This document shows, one piece after another, positions 12,478 through 25,329 of a stretch of 64,000 nt of DNA; positions within the stretch are counted from its first letter, which is position 1; each line of letters opens with the position of its first letter. The translations under genes were made by a program, and so were the position numbers. The notes under the pieces are model-generated. The model searched no databases. It saw only the letters and a program-made list of their open reading frames with translations, and was not told where the DNA came from. Source of the DNA: Ailanthus altissimus (taxonomy: Eukaryota; Streptophyta; Magnoliopsida; Sapindales; Simaroubaceae); contig OX327686.1 of the NCBI GenBank assembly GCA_946807835.1, positions 10,478,001 through 10,542,000 on the forward strand. The letters are read 5' to 3'.

Positions 12478-13000
12478 AAATATATATATTTATTTTTATT
12501 ATTAATTAATTAATTAATATAATAAAATTATAAATAATAATAAGTTCTTTATTTATTTACTTAATTATTAAATAAATAAATTATTTTTTTTATTATTTTG
12601 TAATATTTTTTTAAAAATTATTTAATTATTTTTTATTTATTGAACTTATATTAATTAATTATTTAATTATAAAAATAAAAAATATATATTTTGCACAAGG
12701 AGTGTTGTGTCGTGACATACATAAGCGGCGTACATGTGTCTGTCACGTGGCATATAACACACGTAGGACATCCCTAATAAATATTTTTTATAATTTTTTA
12801 TTATTTATAACTTAATTATTAAATAAAAAATAATTTTTATTATTTAATAAAATTTTATTAAATCATTAATAAATTATTTAATTAATTGTTATTTATTTAA
12901 ATTATTACAAAATAAAAATTATTTATTTATTTATAATTAAAAAATAAAATAAAATAAAATAAAATAAAAAAATAACAAAAACAAAAAAGGAAGTGATTCG
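12478..13000. repeat. Extremely AT-rich low-complexity tract
   Basis: The tract is TTAATTAATTAA-like and AAATAAAATAAAA-like simple sequence with one short GC-richer island near 12695-12775. There is no reading frame or motif of note. It forms the right margin of element 1. Confidence 0.7.
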
Positions 13001-13437
13001 CTGAACCTCTGCAAATCACTTTACATAAGGATTCACAGTCGTGAATTTTTTTAAATTTTTTTTCGATTCACTTTATTATTCTTTGATTTATTTTATTTAC
13101 TTGCTTTATCATATTATATTTTTATGCTTATATATTTATAAAACAAACACAAATTTGTTTTTAGTTTTTTAAATCTTTTTCAAAATTTGTGAGTTTAAGA
13201 AAATATAACTAAAGTATATAATTACCTAATTATCTATTTTTTAATTAATAAAAATTAACTCATTCTGACTAAAAAAAATATTATCTAATAATAGACCATT
13301 GATAAAAAATTTCAACTATATTTTTTCTATTTACAAGTGGGCGTCCATCATCTTGAACATCGAAATTACCATGGTTCTCTAAAATCATCATTTGTATCAT
13401 AAAATATGAGACCTCTGTGACATCCAATTCTTGTGGA

Positions 13438-13445
<8 letters not shown>

Positions 13446-13492
<47 letters not shown>
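13446..13492. repeat. (AG)n microsatellite, about 23 units
   Basis: An uninterrupted AG dinucleotide run, likely to be length-polymorphic. It lies about 3.6 kb beyond the 5' end of element 4 and on the 3' side of the ERF gene. Confidence 0.95.
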
Positions 13493-13496
<4 letters not shown>

Positions 13497-13499
13497 AAC

Positions 13500-16380
13500 A
13501 ATACGAGGAGATTATCATAGGGATTTTCTGTTGACAAAATGATTCCAAATTTGATTTGCGTGTAGTGAGGAGAAGAATGTGCTGGAAAGGACAGGGGTGG
13601 TGGGAAAAGTCAAAAGACTTCGAAGAGGAAGAAGAAAGTGGAAAGAAGCATGCTGCAATCTGAGAGATGCAGATGTATGAGCTGACGTTTATGAAACCAA
13701 CGAGTCTTGCATTGATTTGACTTGTGCTCTTCTAGATCTAACAAAAACAAGAGAAGACAGAATAATGGTTGCTTTTAGTTAACGGACTCCGCGGTTTGAC
13801 CTCCCACACTCCGAGAGGCAGGCATCAGTAGACCTTCAAAATTCCAATTCCAACTTCATTTTCATTTTGAATTCAATTTTGGCTTTTATTTAACATGTTA
13901 CATTTTCTCTATTCACGTTTCTCTCTGCCTGCCTGTACGTAAAATAAGTCTGCTGCGCGTTTGACAACATTTCTATATCTGTGTTCCTTGTTCACGTTTT
14001 CTTCTCATTTTTGGATTTCTTCTCGTTTTACAGAGCATGAAGCCAACATCATATATTAGTCCAACAACAGCTACTATATTATTTTAACAATATTATTAAA
14101 TTTTAAGTTAGACCCCAAATTTGTACTTAATTAAGTAATAATTTTGCTTTGTTTTCTCTCTCATTTGAGATTATATTAAACGACAAAATGTATTATTTGG
14201 TTTGTTTATGGCCTTAGACCTTGACCATGATGCATATATAATAATAATATAGTTGATGATTCTGTATCAAGTTAGTGGGTCAGTTTTATAATAACACAAT
14301 ATATTATTATAATGATTTATGCATTTATTTAAATAATTTAATATAAAAAATTTGTAGTGCATGCTTTATTAAAATGAAAATTTCAAATTCGTTTCTTCTC
14401 TCATCAAAGTTAAAAAAACAAAAAAACACTTGCGGTAAAGTAAGATTTATATTTAATCATTCTCAAAGAAAAAGAAAAAAAACAAATAATATCTTATGTT
14501 TAGACGTTTTCAAGAAATTTTGACTTCAGAATTATAACTATTGTGAGATGGAAATGATGCCCCAATATATATATATATAGTGCAATTTTAATTTTCCACC
14601 TGGTCGTGGCCTCTTATGTCCCAATAACAGAAGACAAAAGGAATATCCAGATCTTTAGGGATCACTACATTCTTTTTATCCAAACAGAAAATCTAGACCA
14701 TGTAATTTTGCAATAAATCCTCAGTGTCCCCTCTCGCATTTTTCTATATTTAACAAAATGCTAGACACAAACACGACCCTCACCACTGCATCTCAATATT
14801 GGGATTGAAAGTTAAACTATTAAAATAAATTTTAGAAAATTGTCACTTATGTTTTTTATTTTATTTGAATATATTAATTTAGTCGCTACATTTAAAAATA
14901 TATATATATTTTAATTTTTTCCGTTATAACTTTAATAATTAAAATACAATTTTTATGACCAAAATGATCTTTTATCATCATAATTTAGTTTTATTTTCCA
15001 CCAAAACCGGGCTCCCCAATCACCAACTAGCCCCCTCCACCCCCAACAGAAAATAAATTACTATTTTTTATTATCATTTTCTTATAAAGGTAACAATTAC
15101 CCCTTTCTGGTACTTATTGAAAAAACTTGAAGAAAAGTAGTAAAAATATAAAACTACATGGGTAACTGACAACTTTCTTAAAATTAATCCCCTTTAAAAT
15201 AGGGTTATAATCTCATAAGTTTATAGCTTTTGATCAATAAAACTCTCCAATTTATTTTTCTTATGGAGTAATTATCTAAATCTCGTTTCAAGTCGTTTAA
15301 GTCTAGAATGTATTTGACCTCTTTTGTATGATTGTAATATCTATATGTTGTAAAATGCATCTTGATAAGAAAAAAAAGGGGTCTAAAATTCATCTCTCTT
15401 CATTTGTATGGTCTAAAATGCAATTAACTTTATAATCTACATGTATTCACCACGTCGCAGACAATGTAAGATATCCAACTATCCTGATTTTTGCTACCCT
15501 TACTAAGCTATCATTAATTTCTTGGGCAGAACTAATCCCCAACATAAAATTTTGATATGCCAAGTATTGTGTAAATACATCTCGAGAAGAGAACACCAAA
15601 AAGAATTCCTATAAACTTGACTCTTAAGAAGTCATTGAAACATTACATAGTCAAATTTCTTCGCAATTGTATGTGCATGGATGCATCTTTTATTTAAAAA
15701 TTGTTTCCACACCTGGAAAGCATATACATAAATTATTAAAGGTTGAAAGTTGAAGGCAACATATCAAGTATGTTAAGTCCTTATCCTTCATGATATGGAG
15801 CAGTGAAAATACTATGGCTTTTAGATTGCACAACTTTAAGATTGCAATAATAATAATAGAAGTCTTAAACATAAATGCAGCAGGAGAGTCTTATGATTGG
15901 TTAAAACAATATACATAATAAAAATTTAATAGGAAAATAAGTTGAATTATTAGTAAGCAAGCCATTGGAATGGAACTAAGACTCAACTTATCAGCAATCG
16001 GACGGGATTCAAAATTATAACACAATCACTAAATCTTATAATTGAAAAGTAGAGAAATACATTGTATTTAATTCTATCGCTTCAATTGTTCAGGGCATAG
16101 TTGAATTGTTTCAACTATTCTATACCCCTCACAAGAAAAATGGTAGTATTATTAGTAAGAGTACAAATTCAGAAGAGGGGCATGGCGCAAAAATTCTTGG
16201 CCACGGTCCCTCTGACAATAATTCTAATAATAGACATTTCTGTCTAAAAAAATAGGGTATTGGATGGAAAAATAGAAAGAAAATCAGAGAATATTGGCAG
16301 CAAAAATTAGCCGAGGTCCCCCGATGAGTTTTGAAGAATCCACACTTCACTTATTAGCTGCTGTATGTAGCATCTCTCTA
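13500..16380. other. Intergenic region downstream of the ERF gene
   Basis: The sequence is AT-rich and unique-looking, with no coding frame I can assign. 14560-14580 holds a short AT dinucleotide run. The last ~250 bases before 16387 are presumably the 3' UTR of the ERF gene, but I cannot place its poly(A) site. Confidence 0.5.
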
Positions 16381-16386
16381 ACAATT

Positions 16387-17049
16387 TTAGAAGTTCCAAA
16401 GAAACGACGAGTGAGAGAAGCCGTTTTGGTCTTCCGCATCATCGTCAATGATAGGCTCATGGGGTGCAGGATATAACTCATCACTCGTCATGTTCATGTT
16501 GTCTATCTCTGGATAAAGCCCAAAATCAGACGCACACTCGTTCGAGTCCAGCATGTTCAAGAACGACCAATCGAATGTCGTGTCACTGTCCACGTGGCCT
16601 ATTGCCCCGCCGTCTGATGACGACGAAGTATAATGATCCATCAAATGCGACCCACCTGAACCTGATCCTGATAATGAATTATTATGATCCATTGAATTTC
16701 TCCCCGGCTCTTCGTTGGCAAACCTAGCAGCAAGAACTTGAATCTCTTGTGGACTCAATGATCTTCCTCCTCCTCCTCCTGCTGCTGCAGGGCTAGCAAT
16801 ATCTATCGGTGGATGCTCAGGGAAGTTGAACTTAGCGTTCGCGCCACGTAGGCAAAAGAGTGCCGCGTCGAATGCACGCGCCGCCTTCTCGGGGGTGTCG
16901 TAAGAACCAAGCCAAATGCGTTCACGGCTGTTGGGAAGCCGAATTTCGGACACCCACTTGCCCCATTTTCGCTTTCGTACACCCTTGTACTTGGGTTCAG
17001 CAGAAGAAGTACTTGGTGTTTCAGATATTTGTTCAGTTGTCTTCACCAT
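16387..17049 (-). CDS. AP2/ERF transcription factor, DREB-type, ERF017/ORA47-like
   Basis: This is a 220-residue intronless protein with one AP2/ERF DNA-binding domain at residues 20-78. It starts [17 protein letters not shown] and continues [20 protein letters not shown] to the [12 protein letters not shown] end of the domain. The conserved Gly, Arg and Trp residues that contact DNA and the WLG and RAFDAA elements are intact. The Val of KWV is present; the Glu typical of DREB1/2 five residues on is Leu. After the domain comes [16 protein letters not shown], a block I associate with the ERF016-019 group. A Ser/Gly-rich linker follows, then an acidic C-terminal half with DTTFDWSFL and [10 protein letters not shown], which looks like an activation region. 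ATG at 17049 is the first in frame and lies 128 bp below a TATA box. Length and lack of introns are normal for the group. Relatives act in stress and jasmonate responses; that role is inferred. Confidence 0.93.
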   Translation of the reverse strand: MVKTTEQISETPSTSSAEPKYKGVRKRKWGKWVSEIRLPNSRERIWLGSYDTPEKAARAFDAALFCLRGANAKFNFPEHPPIDIASPAAAGGGGGRSLSPQEIQVLAARFANEEPGRNSMDHNNSLSGSGSGGSHLMDHYTSSSSDGGAIGHVDSDTTFDWSFLNMLDSNECASDFGLYPEIDNMNMTSDELYPAPHEPIIDDDAEDQNGFSHSSFLWNF

Positions 17050-17177
17050 TTTCAGTACAAGGAGAAAGAAGAAAACGACGTAGTATTATTATGAGAAGTG
17101 AATGTGATTCCTGATCGAACACTTTTGTTTGTTCAATTATGGTTTTAAGGATAGCAACAATGGCGGCTGCGTTATTG

Positions 17178-17187
17178 TATATATATA
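17178..17187 (-). promoter_or_regulatory. TATA box of the ERF gene
   Basis: TATATATATA lies 128 bp upstream of the ATG at 17049 on the minus strand. This leaves a plausible leader of roughly 100 bases. No better TATA candidate lies nearer. Confidence 0.6.
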
Positions 17188-17300
17188 GCGAAATTAGTTG
17201 GAGAAAAGAGTGAGAGGCTACTGGAACCAGTAAAGTTTTGAAGGATCCAAGCGTGTTGATTGCGAAGTCAGAGGAAAGGGAAGAGCGTGAAAAGAGCGGA

Positions 17301-17364
17301 CACGTGGGAAGTTGAGAGAGGATTAACTGTTTTTTACGCGGTAGGACCACTTTTAAAGCACGTG
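17301..17364 (-). promoter_or_regulatory. Paired G-box/ABRE elements in the ERF promoter
   Basis: Two perfect CACGTG palindromes at 17301-17306 and 17359-17364, each followed by GG, lie about 250 and 310 bp upstream of the start codon. CACGTGG is the core bound by bZIP (ABF-type) and bHLH (MYC/PIF-type) factors. Two copies 58 bp apart in a short promoter suggest stress-hormone or light input; this is inference from motif alone. Confidence 0.55.
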
Positions 17365-18029
17365 GGATAATTTAGCGTTCCATGTTTGTTATTTTTATTT
17401 AATTCGTGAGGTTGGAGATTTGATTTGAGAGCTGAGAGCTCCGTGGCGCTTTCGTCCTTACGAGATCGGTTTGGACGCCTATCTCACTCTCCACTCAGGC
17501 GCGTGTACCAAAAGAGCGGACACGCTGCTAGACTATTTGAAGAAAATGAAATAAAGAGAATAATTTTGAGGGACAAGCTACGGTCCAGCAGTTTATTAAA
17601 TTTAATTTGTCCAAAAACCTGTAAATTCAACAATCGGCGAAGAAGGATAAAAGTGATAAAAAATATCAAATGCCCCTCATTTATTTGGTTAAATATAAAT
17701 ATATATATATATTAAATTTTTTCGAGTAAGTTTTCTTCTTTTTGATATTTTAGTTTTTTTTCTTTATTCTTGTATCTTTAGTGTAAACTTTACAATATGT
17801 GAATTTGCTTTCCTTATTTTATTTTTTATTTTTGGATTTGTTATTGTTTCTTATTTTTTTTAAGTATTTGCACGGCTTTTGAATATTTACTACTGTTTTT
17901 ATTTTTTTTGTTTTTGGGTTCAATTACCTTTATCCTTGTCTTGTGTGTCTTCTTTACTTTTTTTAAAAAAATTCTTATTTCAATGACATTTAGAAGAAAT
18001 CAAAGTTTTCCACCATTAATATAGTTGAG

Positions 18030-21000
18030 GAAAAAGAAGAAGTATGCCCAAAAATTTCACTGGTCAGGAGGATTGGTAGGGCCAGAGGTAATAGAGGGTG
18101 TTCACCTCAGTAGGTGATTTGCCCTCCTCCTTTTTGACAATTGTTACTGAGGCCGAGTAGTATCCATTATTAAAGAGGACCAATATAATGACCATGTAGA
18201 TCCTGATCATGATGTAGAGGCTATAATGTTTAAGCTAGATATGAGATACCGTACACCCAGTTTTAACAAGGCTAACCTGGAGTTCATTAGGTAGACATAA
18301 AATCTCACTGGGTTGGTTACACTTAGGCTGCTCTCCAAAGACAACTACCCGAGTAACCTAATAAAGTGTGAGCTGGTCATCTATATAGAGTTCTTAAGGT
18401 TGGGCCTCAAACTTCTTATGTAGAAGTATTTTGCTAGGATGATGGCCTGTTTAGGAGTAGCTCCCTCTCAGCTAGGCCCTAATTCTTAGAGGGTTTTTGC
18501 TAGTCTATAGGTCTTTTGGGTAAGGGTAAGGCTGTCCCCCTTCATACTTTCAGAAGTTGTACTACCTATATCACTTTAGAAGCTAGAGAAGTTTCTATTA
18601 TCTCTTATTTCATGGCTTTCGAAATTCAATCCCTGGTTTCCCTTTTTTCTGTTAAGGATTGGAATAAGGAGTAATTTTTTGCTAGGGGAGAATGGGGTTA
18701 GACAGTCCTCAAGAAGAATGGGAGAGAGTGGGTCGTTCCTACAAACTTTTTTTTGAGCGTAGGTTATTTTTCCTTCATTTTTCTTTCTTCTGTTTTCTTT
18801 CTTTTTTTTTTCCATCTCCGTAGTGTATTGCAATAACTTGGGCCACTGACGTTGAAGTTTCTAAGGCCAGAATTGCTCGGATCACTGCAGCCTTCAAGCA
18901 AATTTGTCATGTTCAGGACTTGTTTTCGTCAGCTAGTCTTATTTAATCTGGCTTGGTAACTTTTGTCCTGCGCGAACCTCGTGTTCGCAGTAAGTACCTC
19001 TTTTTCTTTAAACTTATTTCTTCATTCTTCACTTTCTTGCTGATCACTTTGTATATACTGTGTAGGAATATCCAAACAAAAAGGAGGCAAAAATAGGAAG
19101 AGAAGCTGCACAGAAGGTGGAGTTCTCTCAACCCCGACAATATAATGAGAGTGTTATTTAGCTCTGATAGGAGGAACCGTATTAGGTATCTCGCTCATGG
19201 ATAGGGGCTCACTAGCTAAATTAGCAGCAGGCAATGCATTCAAGGAGGAAGAATGACAAGTCCACCTGCTTAGGGGAGAGGGCAAGTTCAAACCGGTTCC
19301 TAGGGAAGGGATAGATTACCCAATGCTCCTCTCAAGTGCAAGGTCCCCACTCTACCTAGGCATAAGGTAGGGGATATGGCTTATTGGTTCGGGCTTTAAC
19401 ACAGATACCCCTTTCTGACTGGACTGTGGAGGCATTCGGTTCAGGGAGGAGAGAGGGATCTCTTATGAGTGATAGTTCCCATCTTCATGTATCTCTCTCT
19501 GTGCTGGTCCTTGAGAGGCGAGAGGACCTAGCCTTTTTACTGCCCGTGATGAAAGAGATGGAGAGGTATCTGATCACAGTCTGGGTAGGTTAGGTTTCTT
19601 CTTTGGACTCCATCACCAGATTCCATGCTGCAATGGGATCTGCACTGGATGTAAGTTCTTTTTTCTTCTATCTTTTTACGTATGCTTTGTTTTCCCATTT
19701 TGACCATATTCTTTTGTTGTGCAGTCTGTGTATCTATTGTCTCTGTTTAGGATTGATATATTAGATATGGTGGCTCAGACCCATCAAGCTAAGGTTCTGT
19801 GGGCCCAGAGGGTGGCCGTCCAAGAACGGGAGAAGGTAGATTAGATGGGCACCTGTGTGGAGGAGCTGAAGACCAGCCAAGCGAAAGCAAAGAGTAAAGT
19901 CTCGGAGTTAGAGTGCCAGAAGAGGCTGGCTAAGTAGGAGATGGCCAACTCTGTAGTAATGGCAGAGAGCTGGTCTACCGAGCTGATGAACTAAAATTAT
20001 AAGCTTGAGAGGCAGCTTACGGTGGCTCAAAGGGAGAGGGAGCTGGTGAAGCAGGCCAGGAATAATTTGGTGGCACAACTGAAAGATCAGCGAAGTCTCT
20101 GGTCTACTGGTCACGAGGAAGGTTTCTACCAAAGGGCAATGGAAGGCTTTCAGAGGTTGATTGCCCTCTTCGAGGAGAACTACCCTGAGATTGATCTCTA
20201 GTGGATGTGGAATTCGGCCACTGAGGGGTCATTCTATGAATGAGAGACCTCTATTGTCACGCCCCAGACCCAAAAGATCTGACACACGACATCACTTACA
20301 TTCATTCACTGCATGTGCACTCATAAATAATATTACACAAAATTTTCAACTTTCATTTCAATTTCTTTCAGAATTATAACAATTGAATTATGACTGGGAC
20401 AATTATTAAACCGGAGATACGCAGAGTTTTCTCAGAGATTAACACTCTACTACGTCACCAGTAGCAACTTTGTTACCGGGAGCCCAGAATATATCCATTG
20501 CAAATTCTTACTTAAAATCATCCAATAACCACACTTTATAAAACTTAAACCAAATCCAATCCACACACAATGAAATAATACATAAGTATTTATTCAATAG
20601 GGACAAACCAAATATCCTATCCCACGTGTCCCCAAATGAAACACACAACAACCTAGCAACTTAGGGAACCCAAGGAACAGCAGAAGCCTTGCCAAATCCG
20701 CTAAGCACACATGTACCTTATTTACCTGAAATCACCATAAACTATAATGAGTATAAAACTCAGTAAGCATACTAATTTTTCATATATCAAATACAAATAC
20801 ATATATGTACACAATGCATATGTATGATATGCTGTGATCAATCAAAATCATAATCTTATCAAATCACATATCATGTAAGCGCTTACACATTCTTTCAAAA
20901 CACATAATAGGAATACCATTACTCGACTACTACTTAGTAGGACTTACATATCACATATCACATAATGAGCCAAATGTCACTCGTAGGTGACATACCGCAT

Positions 21001-23332
21001 GAGAGGAATAGTACAAGTGAGGTCTTTAAATCACACATATATAACGCTTATGCCCGAAGGTAAAAGCCAAACCCTCACCCTGATCATCGGTGAGTCCTCT
21101 CACATGTACCAATACGCCACCACACGAATGTGATGACTCACACTTCCTTTAGGTACCAATAGGATCCTCCCTACATACGGAACACATAACATATACCAAT
21201 CCCGAAGGAAAGGCCACACATAAAGGCTCCACAAATTACATAAAATGCCTACTAAGTTAACAGTGAGTTCAAGTACCCTCAAATCACAAAATATTTCTCA
21301 TGGACATATTACACTTCAAAAGCTTTCTTTGTTAAACGCATCTTATTTTGGAAAGCTCACTTTCAAAAACACATGTATGTCCATGCTCAATGTCAATGCT
21401 CACATTCATAAACATATATTCACATTTCATATCAAAATATACTTTGACATATCATAAACATATTCTTAACCCCATTTACAAAATCATACAAAACAATTAT
21501 TATGTTTATTGTGATTCCAGTAGTAAGTCTAGTATACTTACCTCTTAACACTTTCAGCTACAAGGCTTAAATCTCCTTAACCTATCAATGGAGATTAATC
21601 CTTTCATAAGCCTCACAATTCACACAAAATACTTTAAATAGCTTACAAAATTATACACAATGCATTTATCACATCAAATTGGTCTAAATATTTGGTTTCT
21701 CAAAACCTGTCATTCTGACCACTTACACTTAACAAAAATTTCTAATACATCAAATGATGTCCAATTACTCCGAAATCATAATATATCATTCTTAACTCAT
21801 ATATACGTCTTATATATGAATATTATATCAAAATTCCTACACAATCCATTCCATACACACCATCGAATCCAAACTACAAACCTGACAGGATCAAGATACT
21901 TACTGAACAGTATTCAATCTCCCAATTTTATAAAATCATATACTAACTCAAAAATTATAAAACTACCACATAATTACTCTTGACACATATCTCAGTCCAT
22001 GATAAATATTTGGCTTCCAAATAACTGCCAAAAGTATTTTAAAACTATTTTATTTCATAACTTTAAAAATCTGTTAATCAAATACTACAATGAGCTGATA
22101 GACTTTAGAAATTCATAACACTTCAACCACATTGATCCAAATTCTCAATTCCGAGTATATCATATTAGACATATAAAATTATCATATTCCACAAATTCAT
22201 AATTTTTAAAGATCATTCAGCAGGTCAAAAATTATTTTCCACTGTATCATACTGTTTACACAGGAAATTTCCAGAATTCCAGGGTCATTTTGGTAAATTC
22301 ACTACAAATTCAATTTCCGAGATTTTCAGTCGATTCAAAGTCGTAGATGATCCTAAACATGTCTAATTTCATATACTCAAAATTCAAAACCAGAATCGAA
22401 TCATAATAATTTATAAAATTCCTAGATCAAGAGGTTATCCAGCAGAAATTTCATAATTCATCATGATTTATCAAACTATCTTATAGATCATCATCAATTC
22501 TCACAACATCAAACGAAATACACATCAAATCCTTAATTATACATATTTCCAGAAATCAAAACTTAAAGAAATTAACTTAATTAACACCAATAAATTGATA
22601 ATTAGTTGTGATATACCTCTAAAGATCCAAAATTCCAATTTCTTCTTCTTTTTCTTCTTCTTCTTCTTCTTCTCTTTCTCTCTCCTTTATTTCTCTCTTC
22701 TCTCTCTAAAAATGGGTAGCTCGACCAAAATGAGAGAATTAGGGTTTTTAAAAGTGTATTTTTATACTAAGTGGTTAATTTTTGGTATTTACGAATTCAC
22801 CCCCAAAACTTTCAAAGTATAACAATTTGGTCCCTAAAATAATTCCAAAGTCTTGCAAATAAACCCAATACTAATAGTATATCCTTAACCTATAAAAACA
22901 CTACTAATAACAATATATAAATCAAGGATCACCCACATGCAAATAAAATACGTATATTTATATATATAAATATACATATTCTTACCGGTTATGGATACTG
23001 GTTACTACATCTATGGCTCGGGATGCTGCTGAGGTAGCCGAGCTTACTGTTGGTGATGTTGCTGCTACTGAAGCTGCCCCTGTTGCTGTTGGGGCTAAAA
23101 CTGCCCTTATTGCTGAGGGTGATGCTGCCCCTTCTGCTGGGGTTGATACTGCTACTCTTTCTATTGCTGACGTTTATGTTGCCCTTGCTGTTGGAGCTGA
23201 TGCTGCCTTAGCAGATCCTCATACTTCGGTCAAATCTCCTGCCGCAGTCAATCCTCATTCTATCGATGTCAATCTTGAAGGGAAAGCATTGTAGTAGATT
23301 TAGAGACAACTGACACGACTCTAGCAACATGA
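18030..23332 (+). pseudogene. Antisense gene of element 4 (PF04195-type), with introns, interrupted by a solo LTR
   Basis: The + strand frame passes through an acidic segment, FKLDMRYRTPSFNKANLEFIR, the domain block LVTLRLLSKDNYPSNLI...IEFLRLGLKLLM and a GPNS-R-VFASL block (18200-18530). A conserved intron with GTAAGT and TAG borders lies at 18990-19065 (76 nt). A second probable intron is at 19651-19724 (GTAAGTTC...TGTGCAG, 74 nt). A coiled-coil segment follows (about 19760-20130), then a GHEEGFYQR-A-EGFQRL segment. The family Y solo LTR (20255-23009) splits the C-terminal part; beyond it an Ala-rich tail continues from 23010 to TGA at 23332 after a one-base frame slip. Many in-frame TAG stops make it dead. 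Function of the family is unknown. Confidence 0.75.
20255..23009 (-). mobile_element. Family Y (Tekay-like) solo LTR, 2755 bp, TSD TCTAT
   Basis: It starts TGTCACGCCCCAGAC at 20255 and ends GGTTACTACA at 23009. Perfect TCTAT duplications flank it at 20250-20254 and 23010-23014. The reverse complement of the copy at 50690-53453 matches over the full length. Read on the minus strand it begins TGTAGTAAC and ends GGGGCGTGACA, an ending I associate with Del/Tekay chromovirus LTRs. A TATA-like TATAAAAATA equivalent lies about 245 bp from the minus-strand start, fitting that orientation. No internal region remains. Confidence 0.88.
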
Positions 23333-23359
23333 GTCAGTCATAAGGAACATTATATATAT

Positions 23360-24290
23360 TCACACTTAATATATTATATGTTCGTATTATTTGCTGTTTT
23401 TACTTAAAAAAAGGTCTATATCCCCACTTTTACATTCTTAGTGCGGTATTGGTTACCATTGAAAATAAGTCACATAGTATAAGGGAAAGCTATTTTTTGG
23501 GTGTCCTGCATAAGTTGGTTTTTTATATATATATATTATAAAAAATAAAAAATAAATTAATTACAAAGAATATCATGTATGCTCCCACTCACTATACTAC
23601 ATGTTCCCACTATTTGCTAGTTTCACCTAGAAAAGTGCCCATATCCTCACTTTTATATTTTTAGCGCGTTGTCAATTACTATTAAAAATAAGTTACATAA
23701 TATAAAGGGAAGCTATTTTATGAATGTCCTACATAAGTTTGTTTTTCATATATGTTGTAAAAAATAAAAAAAAATAAATTAATCGCAAAGAAAATCATAT
23801 ATGTTTCAACTTAATATACTATATGTTCTCATTATTTGTTATTTTCACCTAAAAATGGATTTATATCACCACTTTTACATTCTTAGCGTGTTGTCGGTTG
23901 CCAATGAAAATAAGTCACATAATATAAAGTGAAATTATTTTATGGGTGTCCTACACATTTAAATTTCATATATATTACAAAAAAAATAAAGTAATTACAA
24001 AGAACATCATGTATGTTCCAACTTAAATACTACATGTTCCCATTATTTATTGTTTTCACCCATAAAAAAGATTATATTCTCACTTTTACATTCTTAGTGC
24101 ATTGTCAATTACCAATAAAAATAAGTCACATTATATAAAGCGAAGTTATTTTATGTGTCATACATAAGTTTAGTTTTTATATATGTTACAAAATATAAAA
24201 AATAAAATAATTACAAAGAATATTATGTATATTCCCACTTAACAAATTACATATTTTCCCACTCCTAATTGCAGGAATACATGGTATATT
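23360..24290. repeat. Tandem repeat of ~211-223-bp monomers, about four copies
   Basis: Landmarks such as TTCCCACTATTTGCTAG-type segments recur near 23382, 23605, 23826, 24037 and 24254. Each unit also contains 'CTCACTTTTACATTCTTAG', 'AAATAAGTCACATAATATAA' and 'GGGTGTCCTACATAAGTT' blocks in the same order. Monomers are moderately diverged. A single related monomer lies at 42440-42640. It adjoins the end of the element 4 antisense gene, the slot where the other elements carry their own tandem repeats. Confidence 0.85.
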
Positions 24291-25329
24291 ATGTGGGATA
24301 TAATTGTACATAATATTGTTTGTATTTCTTAATTATTATTATTTATTTATATTAACCATGATTATTTATGACAATAGTTACCACATTTTTGAAGAGAAAA
24401 TTAGCAAGTATTTACCTTGTGGGTAATTACCATTGGCGGGTCAATAAACAGGTTCATGGTTCAGGTGGGAACCTAACCAAGAGAGTACACGTCATTAACA
24501 CATAGTTTATTGGGTCAAACGACGGTCAAGTGGGTGCCAAATATGGCAGTGAAAGTTAGAAAAATTTGACTATTAAACTAATTTGGGGGAAGCTAAAAAT
24601 TCAAATGAAAAAAAAACACTTTTTCACAAAAAATTTATAATATAATGGTGGTATTTTAACAAAATTTTTATTTTTTTTTAATTCATTTTAATTCAAGAAC
24701 ATTGTTATTTATATACTGTTAATATTAACACCAAAGTTCTTAATATTTGAGTAATTATCAGGTTACTAAAAACCACCTAACCTTACATCTTGTCATACCA
24801 TTACTCCCATCATAAATTTGTTCAATTTATAACTTTTTCTAACACTATATTGTCACCCACATTATATTTTTGGTTGTTGATTTATTGGTTTGTTAAGACA
24901 AACACAATGTATGTCAAGTAATAAAATATTTAACAAGTCCAAAATATTTTTTTGATTTTTATTTCAAATTTATTGCAGTTCAATGTGCAATTAGAATTAT
25001 AATATTTAATATTATTAAAATTAATTTTAATATTAGAAATTGAATTATTATATTACCGTTATTGAAATTTAATTGAAACTATATTTCAAAAAATAAGAAA
25101 GCTTTAGGACAAATCTTCATCTTTTAAATCTTCAACAGCAGGGATATAATCATACTTTAGTTGGTTATAAATGCCAAAATGAGAAACATATTTTGTAAAT
25201 GTAAGGATATACATAAAACGGTAATTGCACACCTACAACTTGATGCATAACGGGTGAAAGTGGAGAAACAAATCTTGACATAGGGACTGCAACAAAAAAC
25301 TTAATAAATTTGAAGAATTATGATAACTG
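24291..25329. other. AT-rich spacer between the two repeat types
   Basis: No gene is seen. The segment around AACAAGTCCAAAAT (near 24935) is shared with the spacer at about 43060, which also precedes an AT minisatellite, so the spacer is part of a duplicated module. Confidence 0.5.

Larger units (their letters stand above)
17700..23332 (-). mobile_element. Element 4: Tat-type Ty3/Gypsy relic, minus orientation
   Basis: It is recognised by its antisense gene, which here reads on the + strand (18030-23332), so the element itself is minus. A T-rich leader (17700-18030) resembles the leader of the antisense gene in element 3 (46500-46850). I find no LTR between this leader and the ERF promoter, so the 3' LTR side is truncated. 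On the right the antisense gene ends at 23332 and tandem ~220-bp repeats begin. No gag or pol is visible. A family Y solo LTR occupies 20255-23009. Confidence 0.65.

Noticed and set aside
13366..13548. Minus-strand frame with a long SLSLSL run
   Set aside because: It is a translation of the (AG)n microsatellite.
17425..17715. 96-codon + frame next to the ERF promoter
   Set aside because: No recognisable motif, low-complexity end, and it overlaps promoter sequence of the ERF gene on the other strand.
23013..23294. Ala/Val-rich 93-codon frame as a stand-alone gene
   Set aside because: It is the C-terminal tail of the element 4 antisense gene, separated from the rest by the solo LTR; the same tail occurs at 34760-35071.
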